From the NCBI GenBank assembly GCA_022822265.1, contig JAJECA010000021.1:1-64000 (forward strand): a stretch of 64,000 nt of DNA, read 5' to 3'. Shown here piece after piece: positions 50,917 through 59,882 of the stretch; position 1 is the first letter of the stretch, and each line of letters starts with the position of its first letter. Made by a program: the position numbers and the translations under genes. The DNA is from Acidimicrobiia bacterium (GTDB lineage: Bacteria; Actinomycetota; Acidimicrobiia; Acidimicrobiales; Bin134). Under the pieces are notes generated by a model. The model had not been told where the DNA came from. It was given only the letters and a program-made list of their open reading frames with translations, and searched no databases.

Positions 50917-50938
50917 CCCAGCGTCATACCATGAATCC

Positions 50939-51670
50939 ATGAAGACAACCGGAATCATCTTCGCCGGCCTCGATTGCGACGCCGACGCCATCGAGGGCTG
51001 GAACCGCTGGTACGACCTAGAGCATCTGCCCCCCAACATCGCCCTGACCGATGTGATGCACGGCCGCCGCTACGTGGCCCCTCCCAGCCACCAGGAGCTG
51101 CGGCCAGAGGGCTGCGATGAGGCTTTCTCGGGCGGACGCAGCGCCTTTCTCACCATCTACTGGCTGTGCGGCGACGTCGACGGGGTGATGGCCACCATGA
51201 CCGACTACCGAGAGGTGCTGGTGGAGGCCGACCGGATGTTCCCCGACGAGAAGAAGATCGTGCGGCTAGGCGACGCCCTGGCCCTCGACTGGGCGGTGGC
51301 CGACCCGGCGCTGAAAGCCGACCCCGGCGACATTCCCCACATCTCCCACACCGACATCCATGTGGTGCTGCGCCGCGGATTGGGCGATCAGCATTGGCAC
51401 CAGGCCATCTACGCCCCCGCGGCGGTGGCCGTCGAGGGCGTGCACGCGGTGGTGTCGTTCACCTCCCGGTTTGCCCCCGACACCGCCATCGACCTGCACA
51501 TGATCGAGGGCGACCCCGCCGAGGTGGTTGCCGCGCTGCGGGCCGCCACCCCCTCCCGGCCCGCCACCACCGACGTCGGCATGGATGGGCCGTTCCAGCT
51601 CATCGAGCCGCTGCGCTACCCGTGGGCCGAGCAGATCCGCGGGTCATGGATGCCCCAAACGGTCGCCTGA
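50939..51670 (+). CDS. Conserved protein of unknown function (EthD/ABM-like fold suspected)
   Basis: 243 residues from the ATG at 50939. FAGLDCDADAIEGWNRWYDLEHLPPNIALTDVMHGRRYV has the W-Y-x-x-E-H-L-P pattern found in EthD and related dimeric alpha+beta proteins; a second half (HTDIHVVLRRGLGDQHWHQAIYAP) may repeat the fold. No catalytic motif recognised. It is divergent from the formylglycine enzyme gene with essentially no spacer, and the DUF445 gene starts inside its end. Confidence 0.6.
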   Translation: MKTTGIIFAGLDCDADAIEGWNRWYDLEHLPPNIALTDVMHGRRYVAPPSHQELRPEGCDEAFSGGRSAFLTIYWLCGDVDGVMATMTDYREVLVEADRMFPDEKKIVRLGDALALDWAVADPALKADPGDIPHISHTDIHVVLRRGLGDQHWHQAIYAPAAVAVEGVHAVVSFTSRFAPDTAIDLHMIEGDPAEVVAALRAATPSRPATTDVGMDGPFQLIEPLRYPWAEQIRGSWMPQTVA

Positions 51671-52655
51671 GCGACCCGGTATCACTGCGCCGGGCCAAGC
51701 AGCGGGCCACCGGCCTGCTGCTGGCCGCCGCCGCCTTGTTTGTGGTGATGCAGCTGCTCACCGACGGCGACGGCTGGGCCGGCTACGTGGAGGCGGCTGC
51801 CGAGGCAGCCATGATCGGCGGTCTGGCCGACTGGTTCGCGGTGACCGCCCTGTTCAAGCACCCGCTGGGGATTCCCATCCCCCACACCGCCATCATCCCC
51901 CGGCGCAAAGACGCCATCGGCGCCAGCCTGGGCGAGTTCGTGCAGGACAACTTCTTCGACCCCGACGACCTGGCTCATTGGGTGGCCGATCGGGCTCCCG
52001 CCGAGGCTCTGGGGCGATGGCTGGCCGCCGAGGGGGATGCCGGGCTGGTGTCGGGGCCCGCCCTGGGTCGGCTGCTGGAGTCGATGGTGGAAGGCGGGCA
52101 CCATCGCTCGATGGTTGATGCCGCCGTCGAGCGGGCCGATCGCTTCTTGGTGGACAACCACGAGGTGCTCAGAGACCGCATCGTGGAAGAAGCCCCCGTT
52201 TACACCCCCAAAGTGCTCGACCACCACATCTTCACCCGCCTCCACCGGGGGTGAGGGGAGTGCTGGCCGACATGGCCGACGATCCCAACCACGAGCTGCG
52301 CCTGCGCATCGACGCCGGGCTGAGAAGCTACGCGCAGCGCCTCCAGACCAACCAGCGGTTGGCAACCCGGGTGGAGGCAGTTCTGGCCCGGGCCGGTGAG
52401 TCACTGCAAAGTGACTCCAACCTCCAGAACCGAGTCGACGGCTGGCTGGTTGCCGCAGTGAGCCTGCTGGCTCGCCATGCCCAAGCAGAGGTGGCCAACG
52501 TGATCGGCAGCACCGTGGCCCGCTGGGATGCCGACGACACCAGCACCCGCATCGAGCGCCGCGTCGGCCGCGACCTGCAATTTATCCGCATCAACGGCAC
52601 CCTCATAGGCGCCCTCGCCGGACTAGCCATCCACGGGGTGGGACAGCTGCTCTAG
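51646..52655 (+). pseudogene. DUF445 (YjiN-like) membrane protein gene interrupted by a frameshift
   Basis: From the ATG at 51646 a DUF445 start is clear (ATGLLLAAAALFVVM, YVEAAAEAAMIGGLADWFAVTALF, GIPIPHTAIIPRRKD). The frame stops at 52252-52254, after HIFTRLHRG. The rest of the family resumes in the -1 frame from 52251 (VLADMADDPNHELRLRIDAG) to IERRVGRDLQFIRINGTLIGALAG. The break lies at a run of five G (about 52246-52251), so loss of one G explains it. The total is about 335 residues, shorter than the usual 400 or so, so part of the middle is also missing. Programmed slippage is an alternative but there is no strong support. Confidence 0.8.
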
Positions 52656-54181
52656 TCGCTGAATTGGGCCCGGAGCTCGTGCTTCAGCACTTTGCCGGTG
52701 GCATTACGGGGTAGCGAGTCCACGATCTCAATCTGCTCCGGGATCTTCTGGGGCATGATGCCCGACGACCGGAAGTAGTCCCCCACCTCGGCCAGCGTGA
52801 GCCCGTCAGCACCGGAATCCAATTCCACCACCGCACAAACACGTTCTCCCCGCTCCTCGTCGGGCAGCCCGATCACTCCGGCGTCGAGCACCTTCGGGTG
52901 GGCGAACAGCAAGTCTTCGATCTCGGTGGCCGAGATGTTCTCTCCCTTGCGGATGATGATGTCTTTCACCCGGCCGGTGAGGGTCACATACCCCCCAGCA
53001 TCCAGAAAGCCCACGTCGCCGGTGTGGAACCAATCCCCTTCGAACGAAGCAGCGGTCAGCGCCTCGTCCATGTAGCCCCGGCACACCATGGGTCCCCGGA
53101 TCCACAGCTCTCCCTCCACTCCGACATCAGCCGGTTCGCCGTCGAAGCCCACCACCTTGATCTCCGCTCCGGCCAGCGGTCGGCCCTCAGTCTCAGCCAG
53201 CTTCTCATCGGGATCGTCGGGCGTGTTCTGGGCGATGATCGGCGCCTCGGTCATCCCCCAGGCGTGACCGCATCCCCGTCCGCCCATCTCAGCCATCACC
53301 TCGTAGTGCTGGGACGCAGGCATGGGCGCGCCACCTCCGGAGCAGAGCCGAAGCTGAGGCAGGATCGGCTCACCGGGCTGTTTGCGCTGTTCAGCCAGAA
53401 ATGCCATGAAGAACGCCGGTCCGCCACCCACCAGAGTGACGCCGTGGCGGGCGAACAAGGCAGTGGTCTCAGTGGGATCGAACGCCTCGGCGATCACCAG
53501 CGTGCAGCCCGAGCTCAGCGACACCGAAAGGTTGGACACCCCGCCGATATGGGCAAAGGGGAAGGCAAGGCCGAACTGATCCTCCGCGGTGACGTGCTGG
53601 CGCTCCACCATGGCGATGCCCGATGCCATGACCGAGGAGTCGCAGTGGCGGGCGCCCTTGGGATTCGATGTGGTCCCCGAGGTGTAGTACACCCACCGGA
53701 TCTCCTCGGGGTCATCGGGGATAGGGATGTCGCCCAATCCCGACACATCCCCCTCAGGCAGCTCACCGTCGCACACCACCACGTCGAGCCCGTCGACCTC
53801 GGCGGCAATCCCCTCCGCCATGGCCTGATAATCGAACCCCCGCCACACCGACGGCACCAAGAACAGCTGGGCCCCCGTCTGACGAATACAGAAGCCCACC
53901 TCCCGCTCCCGATAAACCGGAATGATCGGGTTCTGCACCGCCCCCAGCCGAGCCAGCGCCGCCTGCAACACCAGCGTGTTGGGCCAAGTAGGCAACTGCC
54001 AAGAAACCGACACCCCCGGCCCCACCCCCAAGTCAACCAATCCCGCTGCCGCCCGCAACGCCGCATCCCGATACTCCCGAAACGACAGCTCCTCACCCCG
54101 ATCATCAATGATCATCAGAGCATCCGGCGTCAACTCCGCCCGCCGCTCCACCATCCCCCAAAACGTCCCGCCGGTGAGCAT
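52652..54181 (-). CDS. AMP-forming acyl-CoA synthetase/ligase
   Basis: 509 residues. ANL-superfamily motifs: VYYTSGTTSNPKGARH, GHAWGMTEAPI, FHTGDVGFLDAGGYVTLTGRVKDIIIRKGENISATEIE and C-terminal PRNATGKVLKHEL with the adenylation Lys. It resembles cyclohexanecarboxylate/fatty-acid CoA ligases. Its stop overlaps that of the DUF445 gene in a shared CTAG. Divergent from the LLM gene at 54193 with 11 bp between start codons, so promoters must overlap coding sequence or the transcripts must be leaderless. Confidence 0.93.
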   Translation of the reverse strand: MLTGGTFWGMVERRAELTPDALMIIDDRGEELSFREYRDAALRAAAGLVDLGVGPGVSVSWQLPTWPNTLVLQAALARLGAVQNPIIPVYREREVGFCIRQTGAQLFLVPSVWRGFDYQAMAEGIAAEVDGLDVVVCDGELPEGDVSGLGDIPIPDDPEEIRWVYYTSGTTSNPKGARHCDSSVMASGIAMVERQHVTAEDQFGLAFPFAHIGGVSNLSVSLSSGCTLVIAEAFDPTETTALFARHGVTLVGGGPAFFMAFLAEQRKQPGEPILPQLRLCSGGGAPMPASQHYEVMAEMGGRGCGHAWGMTEAPIIAQNTPDDPDEKLAETEGRPLAGAEIKVVGFDGEPADVGVEGELWIRGPMVCRGYMDEALTAASFEGDWFHTGDVGFLDAGGYVTLTGRVKDIIIRKGENISATEIEDLLFAHPKVLDAGVIGLPDEERGERVCAVVELDSGADGLTLAEVGDYFRSSGIMPQKIPEQIEIVDSLPRNATGKVLKHELRAQFSD

Positions 54182-54192
54182 CCGACAACAAT

Positions 54193-55113
54193 ATGGCTAT
54201 GACATCCCTGTCCGTCACACTGCCGTCGTTCGGTCCCATCTTCCGAGACAACAACTTCCACCAGATCGCCGACCTCGCCAAGATGGCCGAGCAAGCTGGC
54301 GTCGACCGCATCATGCTCACCGATCACGTGGTCATGGGCACCCACACCGACAAGTACCCCTACGGCCCCTTCCCCTTTCCCCCTGATACTGCTTGGCTCG
54401 AACCGCTGGCCTCGATCGGCCACATGGCCGCGGTCACAGAGCGGGTCCGGTTCAGCACCAAGATCCTGATCGCTCCCCTTCGGCCCGCTGCGGTGCTGGC
54501 CAAGACGCTGGCCACCATGGACGTGCTTTCGCAGGGCCGCTTGGAGGTGGGCATGGGGACGGGATGGCAGCGCGAGGAATACGATGCTGCCGGCATCCCC
54601 TGGGGCGAGCGGGGCCGGCGGCTCACCGACACCATCGCGGCCTGCAAAGCGCTGTGGCGGGACTCTCCAGCATCGTTCCATTCGGCCACCGTCAACTTCG
54701 ACGACATCTGGTGCGAGCCCAAGCCGGCCCAGCCGGGCGGGATACCAATCTGGGTGGCCGGGGCACTTCACCGCAACAATCTGGCCCGTCTCGTGGAACA
54801 CGCCGACGGCTGGATACCGCCCCCCTACGGCAACCTCGAAGAAGTGGCCGATGGAGTGAGCACGCTCCGCGACGCTTTCACCGCCGCTGGCCGGACCGTC
54901 GACGGCTTCGGTGTCCAGGGCGACATCGACGCGGTGCCCGGCGATGATAGCCGCCCCTCCATAAAGGCCAGTATGGGCGCAGCCGCCGATTGGGCCGAGG
55001 CGGGCGCCACCACCATCAACGTTGTGATGTCGTTGTTCTGCTGGCGCATGGACCGAGCCCAGAGCTGGTTCGACGACTTGGCCGAAAGCTGGGCTGAGCT
55101 AGATCTGGGCTGA
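54193..55113 (+). CDS. LLM-class F420-dependent oxidoreductase
   Basis: 306 residues. TDHVVMGTHTDKYPYGPFPF, VRFSTKILIAPLRPAAVLAKTLATMDVL and QGRLEVGMGTGWQREEYDAAG match the F420-type LLM enzymes and the gene at 28324-29262. Cofactor and substrate are inferred only from subtype. It is the closest gene to the CoA ligase, divergently placed, and convergent with the phosphodiesterase gene. Confidence 0.9.
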   Translation: MAMTSLSVTLPSFGPIFRDNNFHQIADLAKMAEQAGVDRIMLTDHVVMGTHTDKYPYGPFPFPPDTAWLEPLASIGHMAAVTERVRFSTKILIAPLRPAAVLAKTLATMDVLSQGRLEVGMGTGWQREEYDAAGIPWGERGRRLTDTIAACKALWRDSPASFHSATVNFDDIWCEPKPAQPGGIPIWVAGALHRNNLARLVEHADGWIPPPYGNLEEVADGVSTLRDAFTAAGRTVDGFGVQGDIDAVPGDDSRPSIKASMGAAADWAEAGATTINVVMSLFCWRMDRAQSWFDDLAESWAELDLG

Positions 55114-55128
55114 TCCAGCCCGAACAGA

Positions 55129-56406
55129 TCAGGGGATGTCGCCGTCGGCCCGGAAACGCTCGACGGCTTCGGCGGGACGGCCGGCGATTACACCCTGTAC
55201 CGGCAAGTCGATTAGCTCGGCGTAGTAGTCGGGGTCCTCTTGCCAATCCTCATTGGGCCACACCCATACGGCCAAGCCTTCGTCGGCGGCTTTGCCCAGC
55301 AGATCGGGAGTCAGCACATCGAGGCCGCTGAAGGTGGGCGGCACCTGCAAGATGAGATCGTTGGGGTGCAGCGGGACCGACGCAAACGCCCACGCCGGCA
55401 GAGAGTCCTGGCCCGGACTCGTAACGACATCAGGAGCTAGCTCTCGGAACCCAACCAGCGCCTCGTCTCTGAACGACACCACCACAACCGAGTCGGTGCG
55501 GCCCAACTCCTCAATGTCGGCAGCCAGCACCGCCGCCATCTCGAGGATGAATTCGATGTCGTCCTCGCCGTCGTCGCCCGCGGGGGTTTTGATCTCCACG
55601 TCGAGTACGTGCTCAGGGAACGCCTGCGCCACCGCTCGGAACGTCTCCACCCGGAAGTCGTCGGGGCCGTAGCCCGGGGGCGGGGCAACGTCGCCGGTGC
55701 GGATGCCCCGATAGGAGTAGGCCTCAGGGGCGAGATCGTGGCTGGGCCATTCCTCCGACCACCAGTAGGCGTTGTCCAGCGCCTGAAGCTCCTCATAGGT
55801 CATGTCTCGCACCCGCCCGGTGGCGTTGGTGGTGCGGTCGACGGTGTCGTCGTGGTGCACCACCAGCACTCGGTCGGCGGTCATCTGCAAGTCCATCTCC
55901 AGCACGTCCACCCCGGCATGGGCCGCCTGGGAGAAGGCGTACATGGTGGAGTGAGGCCACGAGCGGTCGCCCCCGGCGTGGGCGATCACCAACGGCCGCC
56001 CCAGCGCCAACAACTCCCGCACCGTGCTAGCCGCAGGGGTCGGTACCGGCGGCAGCACGTCCGCTTCTTCGCCCCCAACCTCCTCCACCTCATCTTCGAC
56101 ATTGCCCTCTTCGCTGTCATCGGCCACCGGAGTCGGCTCGCTGGCTGGCTCCTCAGGCGGGGCGGTGGCCACCGGCGTTGCCGTGCTCGGCGCCGCAACC
56201 GCGGTGGCGGTCATCGTGGCTTGAGGGGTCGGGAGCGGAGTGGCGGTTGGAACTGGCTCTGTTGGCGAAGAAACCGGAGCAGCGGTAGCAGCGCCGGTGC
56301 TCGGTTCGGACTCGTCTGCGTCACCGCACGCGGCCAAGAGCGCTCCCAGCATCGACAAAAGGAGCACGAGTGGCAGCGTTCTCGCCGACCTCGGCAATCG
56401 AGGCAC
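55129..56406 (-). CDS. Lipoprotein glycerophosphodiester phosphodiesterase
   Basis: About 425 residues from a GTG at 56406. Signal MPRLPRSARTLPLVLLLSMLGALLAAC has a lipobox LLAAC; a Pro/Thr/Ala-rich linker of about 90 residues follows. The GDPD domain then shows VIAHAGGDRSWPHSTMYAF (first catalytic His and metal Glu/Asp region), VLEMDLQMTADRVLVVHHDDTVDRTTNATGRV and VLDVEIKTP. It should hydrolyse glycerophosphodiesters outside the membrane, supplying glycerol-3-phosphate. The downstream overlap is nil; divergent from the GNAT gene with 36 bp between starts. Confidence 0.88.
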   Translation of the reverse strand: MPRLPRSARTLPLVLLLSMLGALLAACGDADESEPSTGAATAAPVSSPTEPVPTATPLPTPQATMTATAVAAPSTATPVATAPPEEPASEPTPVADDSEEGNVEDEVEEVGGEEADVLPPVPTPAASTVRELLALGRPLVIAHAGGDRSWPHSTMYAFSQAAHAGVDVLEMDLQMTADRVLVVHHDDTVDRTTNATGRVRDMTYEELQALDNAYWWSEEWPSHDLAPEAYSYRGIRTGDVAPPPGYGPDDFRVETFRAVAQAFPEHVLDVEIKTPAGDDGEDDIEFILEMAAVLAADIEELGRTDSVVVVSFRDEALVGFRELAPDVVTSPGQDSLPAWAFASVPLHPNDLILQVPPTFSGLDVLTPDLLGKAADEGLAVWVWPNEDWQEDPDYYAELIDLPVQGVIAGRPAEAVERFRADGDIP

Positions 56407-56442
56407 GCCGATAACCCTAGTCCCCGCCCGTACACTCCACTG

Positions 56443-57474
56443 ATGCGGCTCGTCAACGCTCGTGAGCTCGACCCGATCCAGTTTGAGGCTGCGCTCAGAC
56501 TCCAGCAGCGGCTGGACGCGGCGCGTGATCCCCAGCTTCCGGTCACTCCGGCTGGCGAACTGCGGGCCACCTTCGACGACAATGCCAGCGACAACGCCCG
56601 CCATGAGCGGATTGTGGCGTTCGCCGATAGACAGGCCATAGCCATTGGCCACGTAGAACTAACCTTTGACCCTGCCAACTCAGCATTGGCGTTCGTGGAG
56701 CTATCTCCCGTGATCAGTGACGCGTCATCGGTTCTGTTGAGCGAATTGCTGCGGCAAGCACAGTCCGACGGCCGAACCTCGGTCATCGCCTGGGGCGACT
56801 ACACGCCAGACTCTGACGCCTTCTGGACCGGGCTGGGCGCCGAACTGCGATCCACCGACCAGGAGTCCGACCTCGACATGGCCTCAGTGGACCCCAACCT
56901 GATGGGGCGATGGACCGACGCCATGCCCAGCGACATCAATCTCGTGTACTGGTCTGGTCGCTGTCCCGACGAGCACATCGAGGCACTTGTTGCCACCGCC
57001 AACGCCATGAACGACGCTCCCACTGACGACCTCGAAATCGCCGACACCGTCTTCGACGCGGCCATGCTGCAAGCCGATTTCGACGCTCGCGACACCTGCG
57101 GCTTCGACTATCTGGGCATTCTGGCTATCTGTGCCGACGGCTCGGCCGCGGGCGCCACCGAGGTGTTGGTCAACCGCCACCGGCCCGCCTTCTCGTGGCA
57201 GTGGAACACCGTTGTGCTGCCCGACCACCGGGGCCGAGGAATCGGGCGCGGGTTAAAGGCCACCATGTGGAAGCGCTTGCGAACTGAAGCCTCGGATGTA
57301 GCCACGTTGCGCACTGGAAACGCCCAAAGCAACGCCGCAATGCTGGCCATCAATACCGAGATGGGCTACAAGCCGTCGCATCTCATGGGATGCTGGCAAG
57401 CCGACGCAACAACCCTCGAATCAGGACTCAGCCGGAGCAAGACAGGAGGCGAGTTCGCGGGGGATCAGTACTGA
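56443..57474 (+). CDS. GNAT-family acetyltransferase (two GNAT-like halves)
   Basis: 343 residues from the ATG at 56443. The C-terminal half shows the acetyl-CoA motif A VVLPDHRGRGIGRGLKATMWKRL (R-G-x-G-I/x-G) and ends with the usual strand of GNATs (NAQSNAAMLAINTEMGYKPS). The N-terminal half (AFADRQAIAIGHVELTFDP) looks like a second, decayed GNAT domain. Substrate unknown. Its 3' end overlaps the convergent phosphatase gene by 10 bp. Confidence 0.8.
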   Translation: MRLVNARELDPIQFEAALRLQQRLDAARDPQLPVTPAGELRATFDDNASDNARHERIVAFADRQAIAIGHVELTFDPANSALAFVELSPVISDASSVLLSELLRQAQSDGRTSVIAWGDYTPDSDAFWTGLGAELRSTDQESDLDMASVDPNLMGRWTDAMPSDINLVYWSGRCPDEHIEALVATANAMNDAPTDDLEIADTVFDAAMLQADFDARDTCGFDYLGILAICADGSAAGATEVLVNRHRPAFSWQWNTVVLPDHRGRGIGRGLKATMWKRLRTEASDVATLRTGNAQSNAAMLAINTEMGYKPSHLMGCWQADATTLESGLSRSKTGGEFAGDQY

Positions 57475-58109
57475 GGCCCGGCAACCAGCCCGTCGCGCAT
57501 GAAGCCGGTGACCTCGGTGCGGGTGGCACAGCAGTGGCCGGTTTCGTTCATGCTCATCAGCACCCGCCGGTCGTCTTCGACCCACACCCGGCAGATGCCG
57601 GAGTAGGCCACCTGCATGTGGATCCTCTCCGATGCCATTACCACCTCGGACACCACCCGGTTGACCACCCCGCCGTGGCACGCCACCACAATGTGTTGGC
57701 CGGGCTGGGCTTCGCATAGCCGCTCGAAGGCGGCCATCACCCGCTTGTGGAACTCCTCGGGGGTGTCCCAGCCGATGGCGGCGTAATCCTGGGCCCGAAT
57801 GGCCTCGAAGTACTCACCGCCCTCGGTGGCCAGCAACTCAGTGGGGAGGTACACCTTGGAGTTGCGGTCGATCTCGGTGAAGTCCTCTTCGAGTTCGATT
57901 TCCATGCCCAATCGGGCAGCCAGCGGCTCGATGGTCTCGATGGCCCGGCGCTTGGTGCTGGAGATGATGTGATCGATGGGCTCGTGTTCCAGCCAGTCGG
58001 CCAATCGCTCCGACTGCCACACGCCCAGTTCGCTGAGCCCGGGATCGGCCACCTTGTCGGTGTTCCACTCCCGCTGGGGCTGCCCGTGGCGGATAAAGAC
58101 GATCTGCAC
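57465..58109 (-). CDS. Histidine phosphatase (phosphoglycerate mutase-like) family protein
   Basis: 214 residues. The phospho-accepting motif IVFIRHGQPQREWN, second-half VACHGGVVNRV (His) and ISSTKRRAIETIEPLA define the RHG superfamily. Such enzymes remove phosphate from sugars, cofactors or proteins; a real 2,3-bisphosphoglycerate-dependent mutase is unlikely from the divergent central region. Convergent overlap with GNAT; divergent from the CMD gene at 58132. Confidence 0.88.
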   Translation of the reverse strand: MQIVFIRHGQPQREWNTDKVADPGLSELGVWQSERLADWLEHEPIDHIISSTKRRAIETIEPLAARLGMEIELEEDFTEIDRNSKVYLPTELLATEGGEYFEAIRAQDYAAIGWDTPEEFHKRVMAAFERLCEAQPGQHIVVACHGGVVNRVVSEVVMASERIHMQVAYSGICRVWVEDDRRVLMSMNETGHCCATRTEVTGFMRDGLVAGPQY

Positions 58110-58131
58110 CGCTACAGCCTACGCTGCGCAG

Positions 58132-58497
58132 ATGAACAACAAAGAAGCCGATCGTGTCGCTTGGAAGAACATCATGCTGTTCGATCCCCCCGACAGCGAT
58201 GACCCGTACATCATGTTCACCAAGCGGGTTTTCACCGACATGTGGTCCCGCCCTCGCCTGGGCAGAAAAGAGCGACGGCTGACCACGCTGACCTGCATCA
58301 TCGCCAGCGGCAACGCCTCCATCTTGCCCTTCCATATGAAACCGGCCTTGGAATCAGGCGACCTCACTCCCGACGAGTTGCTGGAATGGGTGGTCCAGGT
58401 TGCCCACTACGCCGGCTGGCCGGCCAGCGCCCAGGCATACACCACACTGCGCACAGTGGCCGCCGAGCTCGGGCTGGAGTTTGAAGACGACGAATAA
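58132..58497 (+). CDS. Carboxymuconolactone decarboxylase (CMD)-family protein
   Basis: 121 residues from the ATG at 58132. The CMD pattern is visible in RRLTTLTCIIASGNASILPFHMKPALESGDLTPDELLEWVVQVAHYAGWPASAQAY, with His in LPFHM at the expected active-site helix. The Cys-x-x-Cys of peroxiredoxin-reductase (AhpD) members is absent, so this belongs to the decarboxylase-like side. Proposed role: lactone decarboxylation or a related step in aromatic catabolism. No other protocatechuate genes are in the window. Confidence 0.8.
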   Translation: MNNKEADRVAWKNIMLFDPPDSDDPYIMFTKRVFTDMWSRPRLGRKERRLTTLTCIIASGNASILPFHMKPALESGDLTPDELLEWVVQVAHYAGWPASAQAYTTLRTVAAELGLEFEDDE

Positions 58498-58511
58498 GAA
58501 GCCAGCCTGCT

Positions 58512-59825
58512 CTATTCGAGCGCCACTTCGTTGCAAGAAGTGGGCGCTCGGGCCGGATTGAACACCCGCGATCGCTGAGCGGCCGGCGTGCCTGAGCGGT
58601 CGGTGTTCAGATAGGCCTCAATGGCATTGGCGGTGGCCTTGGCCGCTACGCGGATGTACTCGTCGGTGGCAAAGAGAGCGGCCTCGGAGGGGTTGGAGAG
58701 GTAGCCGTACTCGACGAGGACAGAGGGGGTCTTGGGCCGTCGAATCAGCCCATATGCGTCGCCACCGCTGGATAGCAACACCCTCATCACCCCGGCATCG
58801 GGGAGACGGCTCCACGCGACGCTGTCAAAGCCTGACAGCGCCTCGGTGATCTCCTGATGGAGCAGTCCGCCGAGACGAGCGGATTCGGCGCGGGCCTGGC
58901 GGGGCGACGCCGATTGCACGTACACCTCGGTGCCCGGCTGGCTACCGGTTGGGAAGGTGGGTGCGTTGTGGTGGATGGAGATCAGGGCCTCAGCACCCAG
59001 CGCATCAGCAAAGGCAGCCCGGACTAGCAGCGGCGATCCGTATTGCCCCGTTCGGGTGGTGGCCGCCGAAATTCCCCGGCTGGAGAGCTCGCTCAGCACC
59101 GCATGGGCGAGGGTCAGGTTCAGCTCGGGCTCGGCCAGGCCATTGGGACCAATCGCCCCAACGTCATATGAGCCCCCATGGCCGGGATCCAATACGACTT
59201 GAACTCCCTGAAGGGGAAGACCAGTGCGGACTGTCGAGATGTTGCCGCACGGTGTCATGACCACGAATGCGTTTTCGATGAGGCCCATGACCGCGACCGA
59301 CACGCCGGTCGGCGTGATCAGCCCGGGCGGCGGATCCCCAGCGAAGTCCTCAGGTCGCACCATTGGGTCGAGGTCGAGTGTCAGAAATGGCTCTGAGCCT
59401 GCTTGGCCGGGACACCCTTCGGGGGTTATGTGGGTATCTATCTCGAACTCGAACCGGCAACGGTAGGTGTTGAGCAACGACTCTTGGAGCTGGATCAGCT
59501 GGTCGCGCACCCGAATATCGCGGAGGGTGGGGGTGCCCTCGAACTCAGCCGGCTGGGAGAATCCCTGAGAGGGAAGGCCGTTGGTGCATCCGCCGGACAC
59601 TTCCTGGACATCGATTCCAAATCGGCATCGGTAGACATTGAGCAGCGTCTCCTGAGCGGCGATCAGGTTGTCGCGTATCGCCACATCTTCGTGGGTGAAC
59701 CCCGTGCCCGAGGCGCTCTGCGCGCTGGCTCCGGCTATGCCGAGCACCAAAGCCAGCAAGCACACCCCAGCCGTCCCGCAGGCGCGGCCGACAGCAACGG
59801 CGATTCGTCCGGGCGCAGGCACCAC
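58512..59825 (-). CDS. N-acetylmuramoyl-L-alanine amidase with duplicated N-terminal Cys module
   Basis: About 437 residues from a GTG at 59825 (another start, TTG at 59858, is possible). After a signal peptide, two similar segments (about residues 47-83 and 104-139) repeat IRDNLIAAQETLLNVYRCRF / VRDQLIQLQESLLNTYRCRF, each with two Cys. The Amidase_3 catalytic domain follows: VVLDPGHGGSYDVGA (first Zn His), ELNLTL, SIHHNAP (second His) and VLVEYGYLSNP (Glu). It cuts the amide between MurNAc and L-Ala in peptidoglycan, outside the membrane. The gene starts 57 bp after clpB. Confidence 0.87.
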   Translation of the reverse strand: MVPAPGRIAVAVGRACGTAGVCLLALVLGIAGASAQSASGTGFTHEDVAIRDNLIAAQETLLNVYRCRFGIDVQEVSGGCTNGLPSQGFSQPAEFEGTPTLRDIRVRDQLIQLQESLLNTYRCRFEFEIDTHITPEGCPGQAGSEPFLTLDLDPMVRPEDFAGDPPPGLITPTGVSVAVMGLIENAFVVMTPCGNISTVRTGLPLQGVQVVLDPGHGGSYDVGAIGPNGLAEPELNLTLAHAVLSELSSRGISAATTRTGQYGSPLLVRAAFADALGAEALISIHHNAPTFPTGSQPGTEVYVQSASPRQARAESARLGGLLHQEITEALSGFDSVAWSRLPDAGVMRVLLSSGGDAYGLIRRPKTPSVLVEYGYLSNPSEAALFATDEYIRVAAKATANAIEAYLNTDRSGTPAAQRSRVFNPARAPTSCNEVALE

Positions 59826-59882
59826 GCGAACGTATAAACCCGCCCGGATGTCTTCCAATCCACGTCGAGCCCGCGGGGAGGC

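Noticed and set aside
51646-52655. Programmed -1 frameshift in the DUF445 gene
   Set aside because: There is a G run but no convincing slippery heptamer with a downstream structure, and the protein is also internally shortened; single-base loss is simpler.
55609-56442. Upstream extension of the GNAT gene frame over the phosphodiesterase gene
   Set aside because: The part before 56443 is antisense to the GDPD gene, low-complexity and without GNAT similarity.
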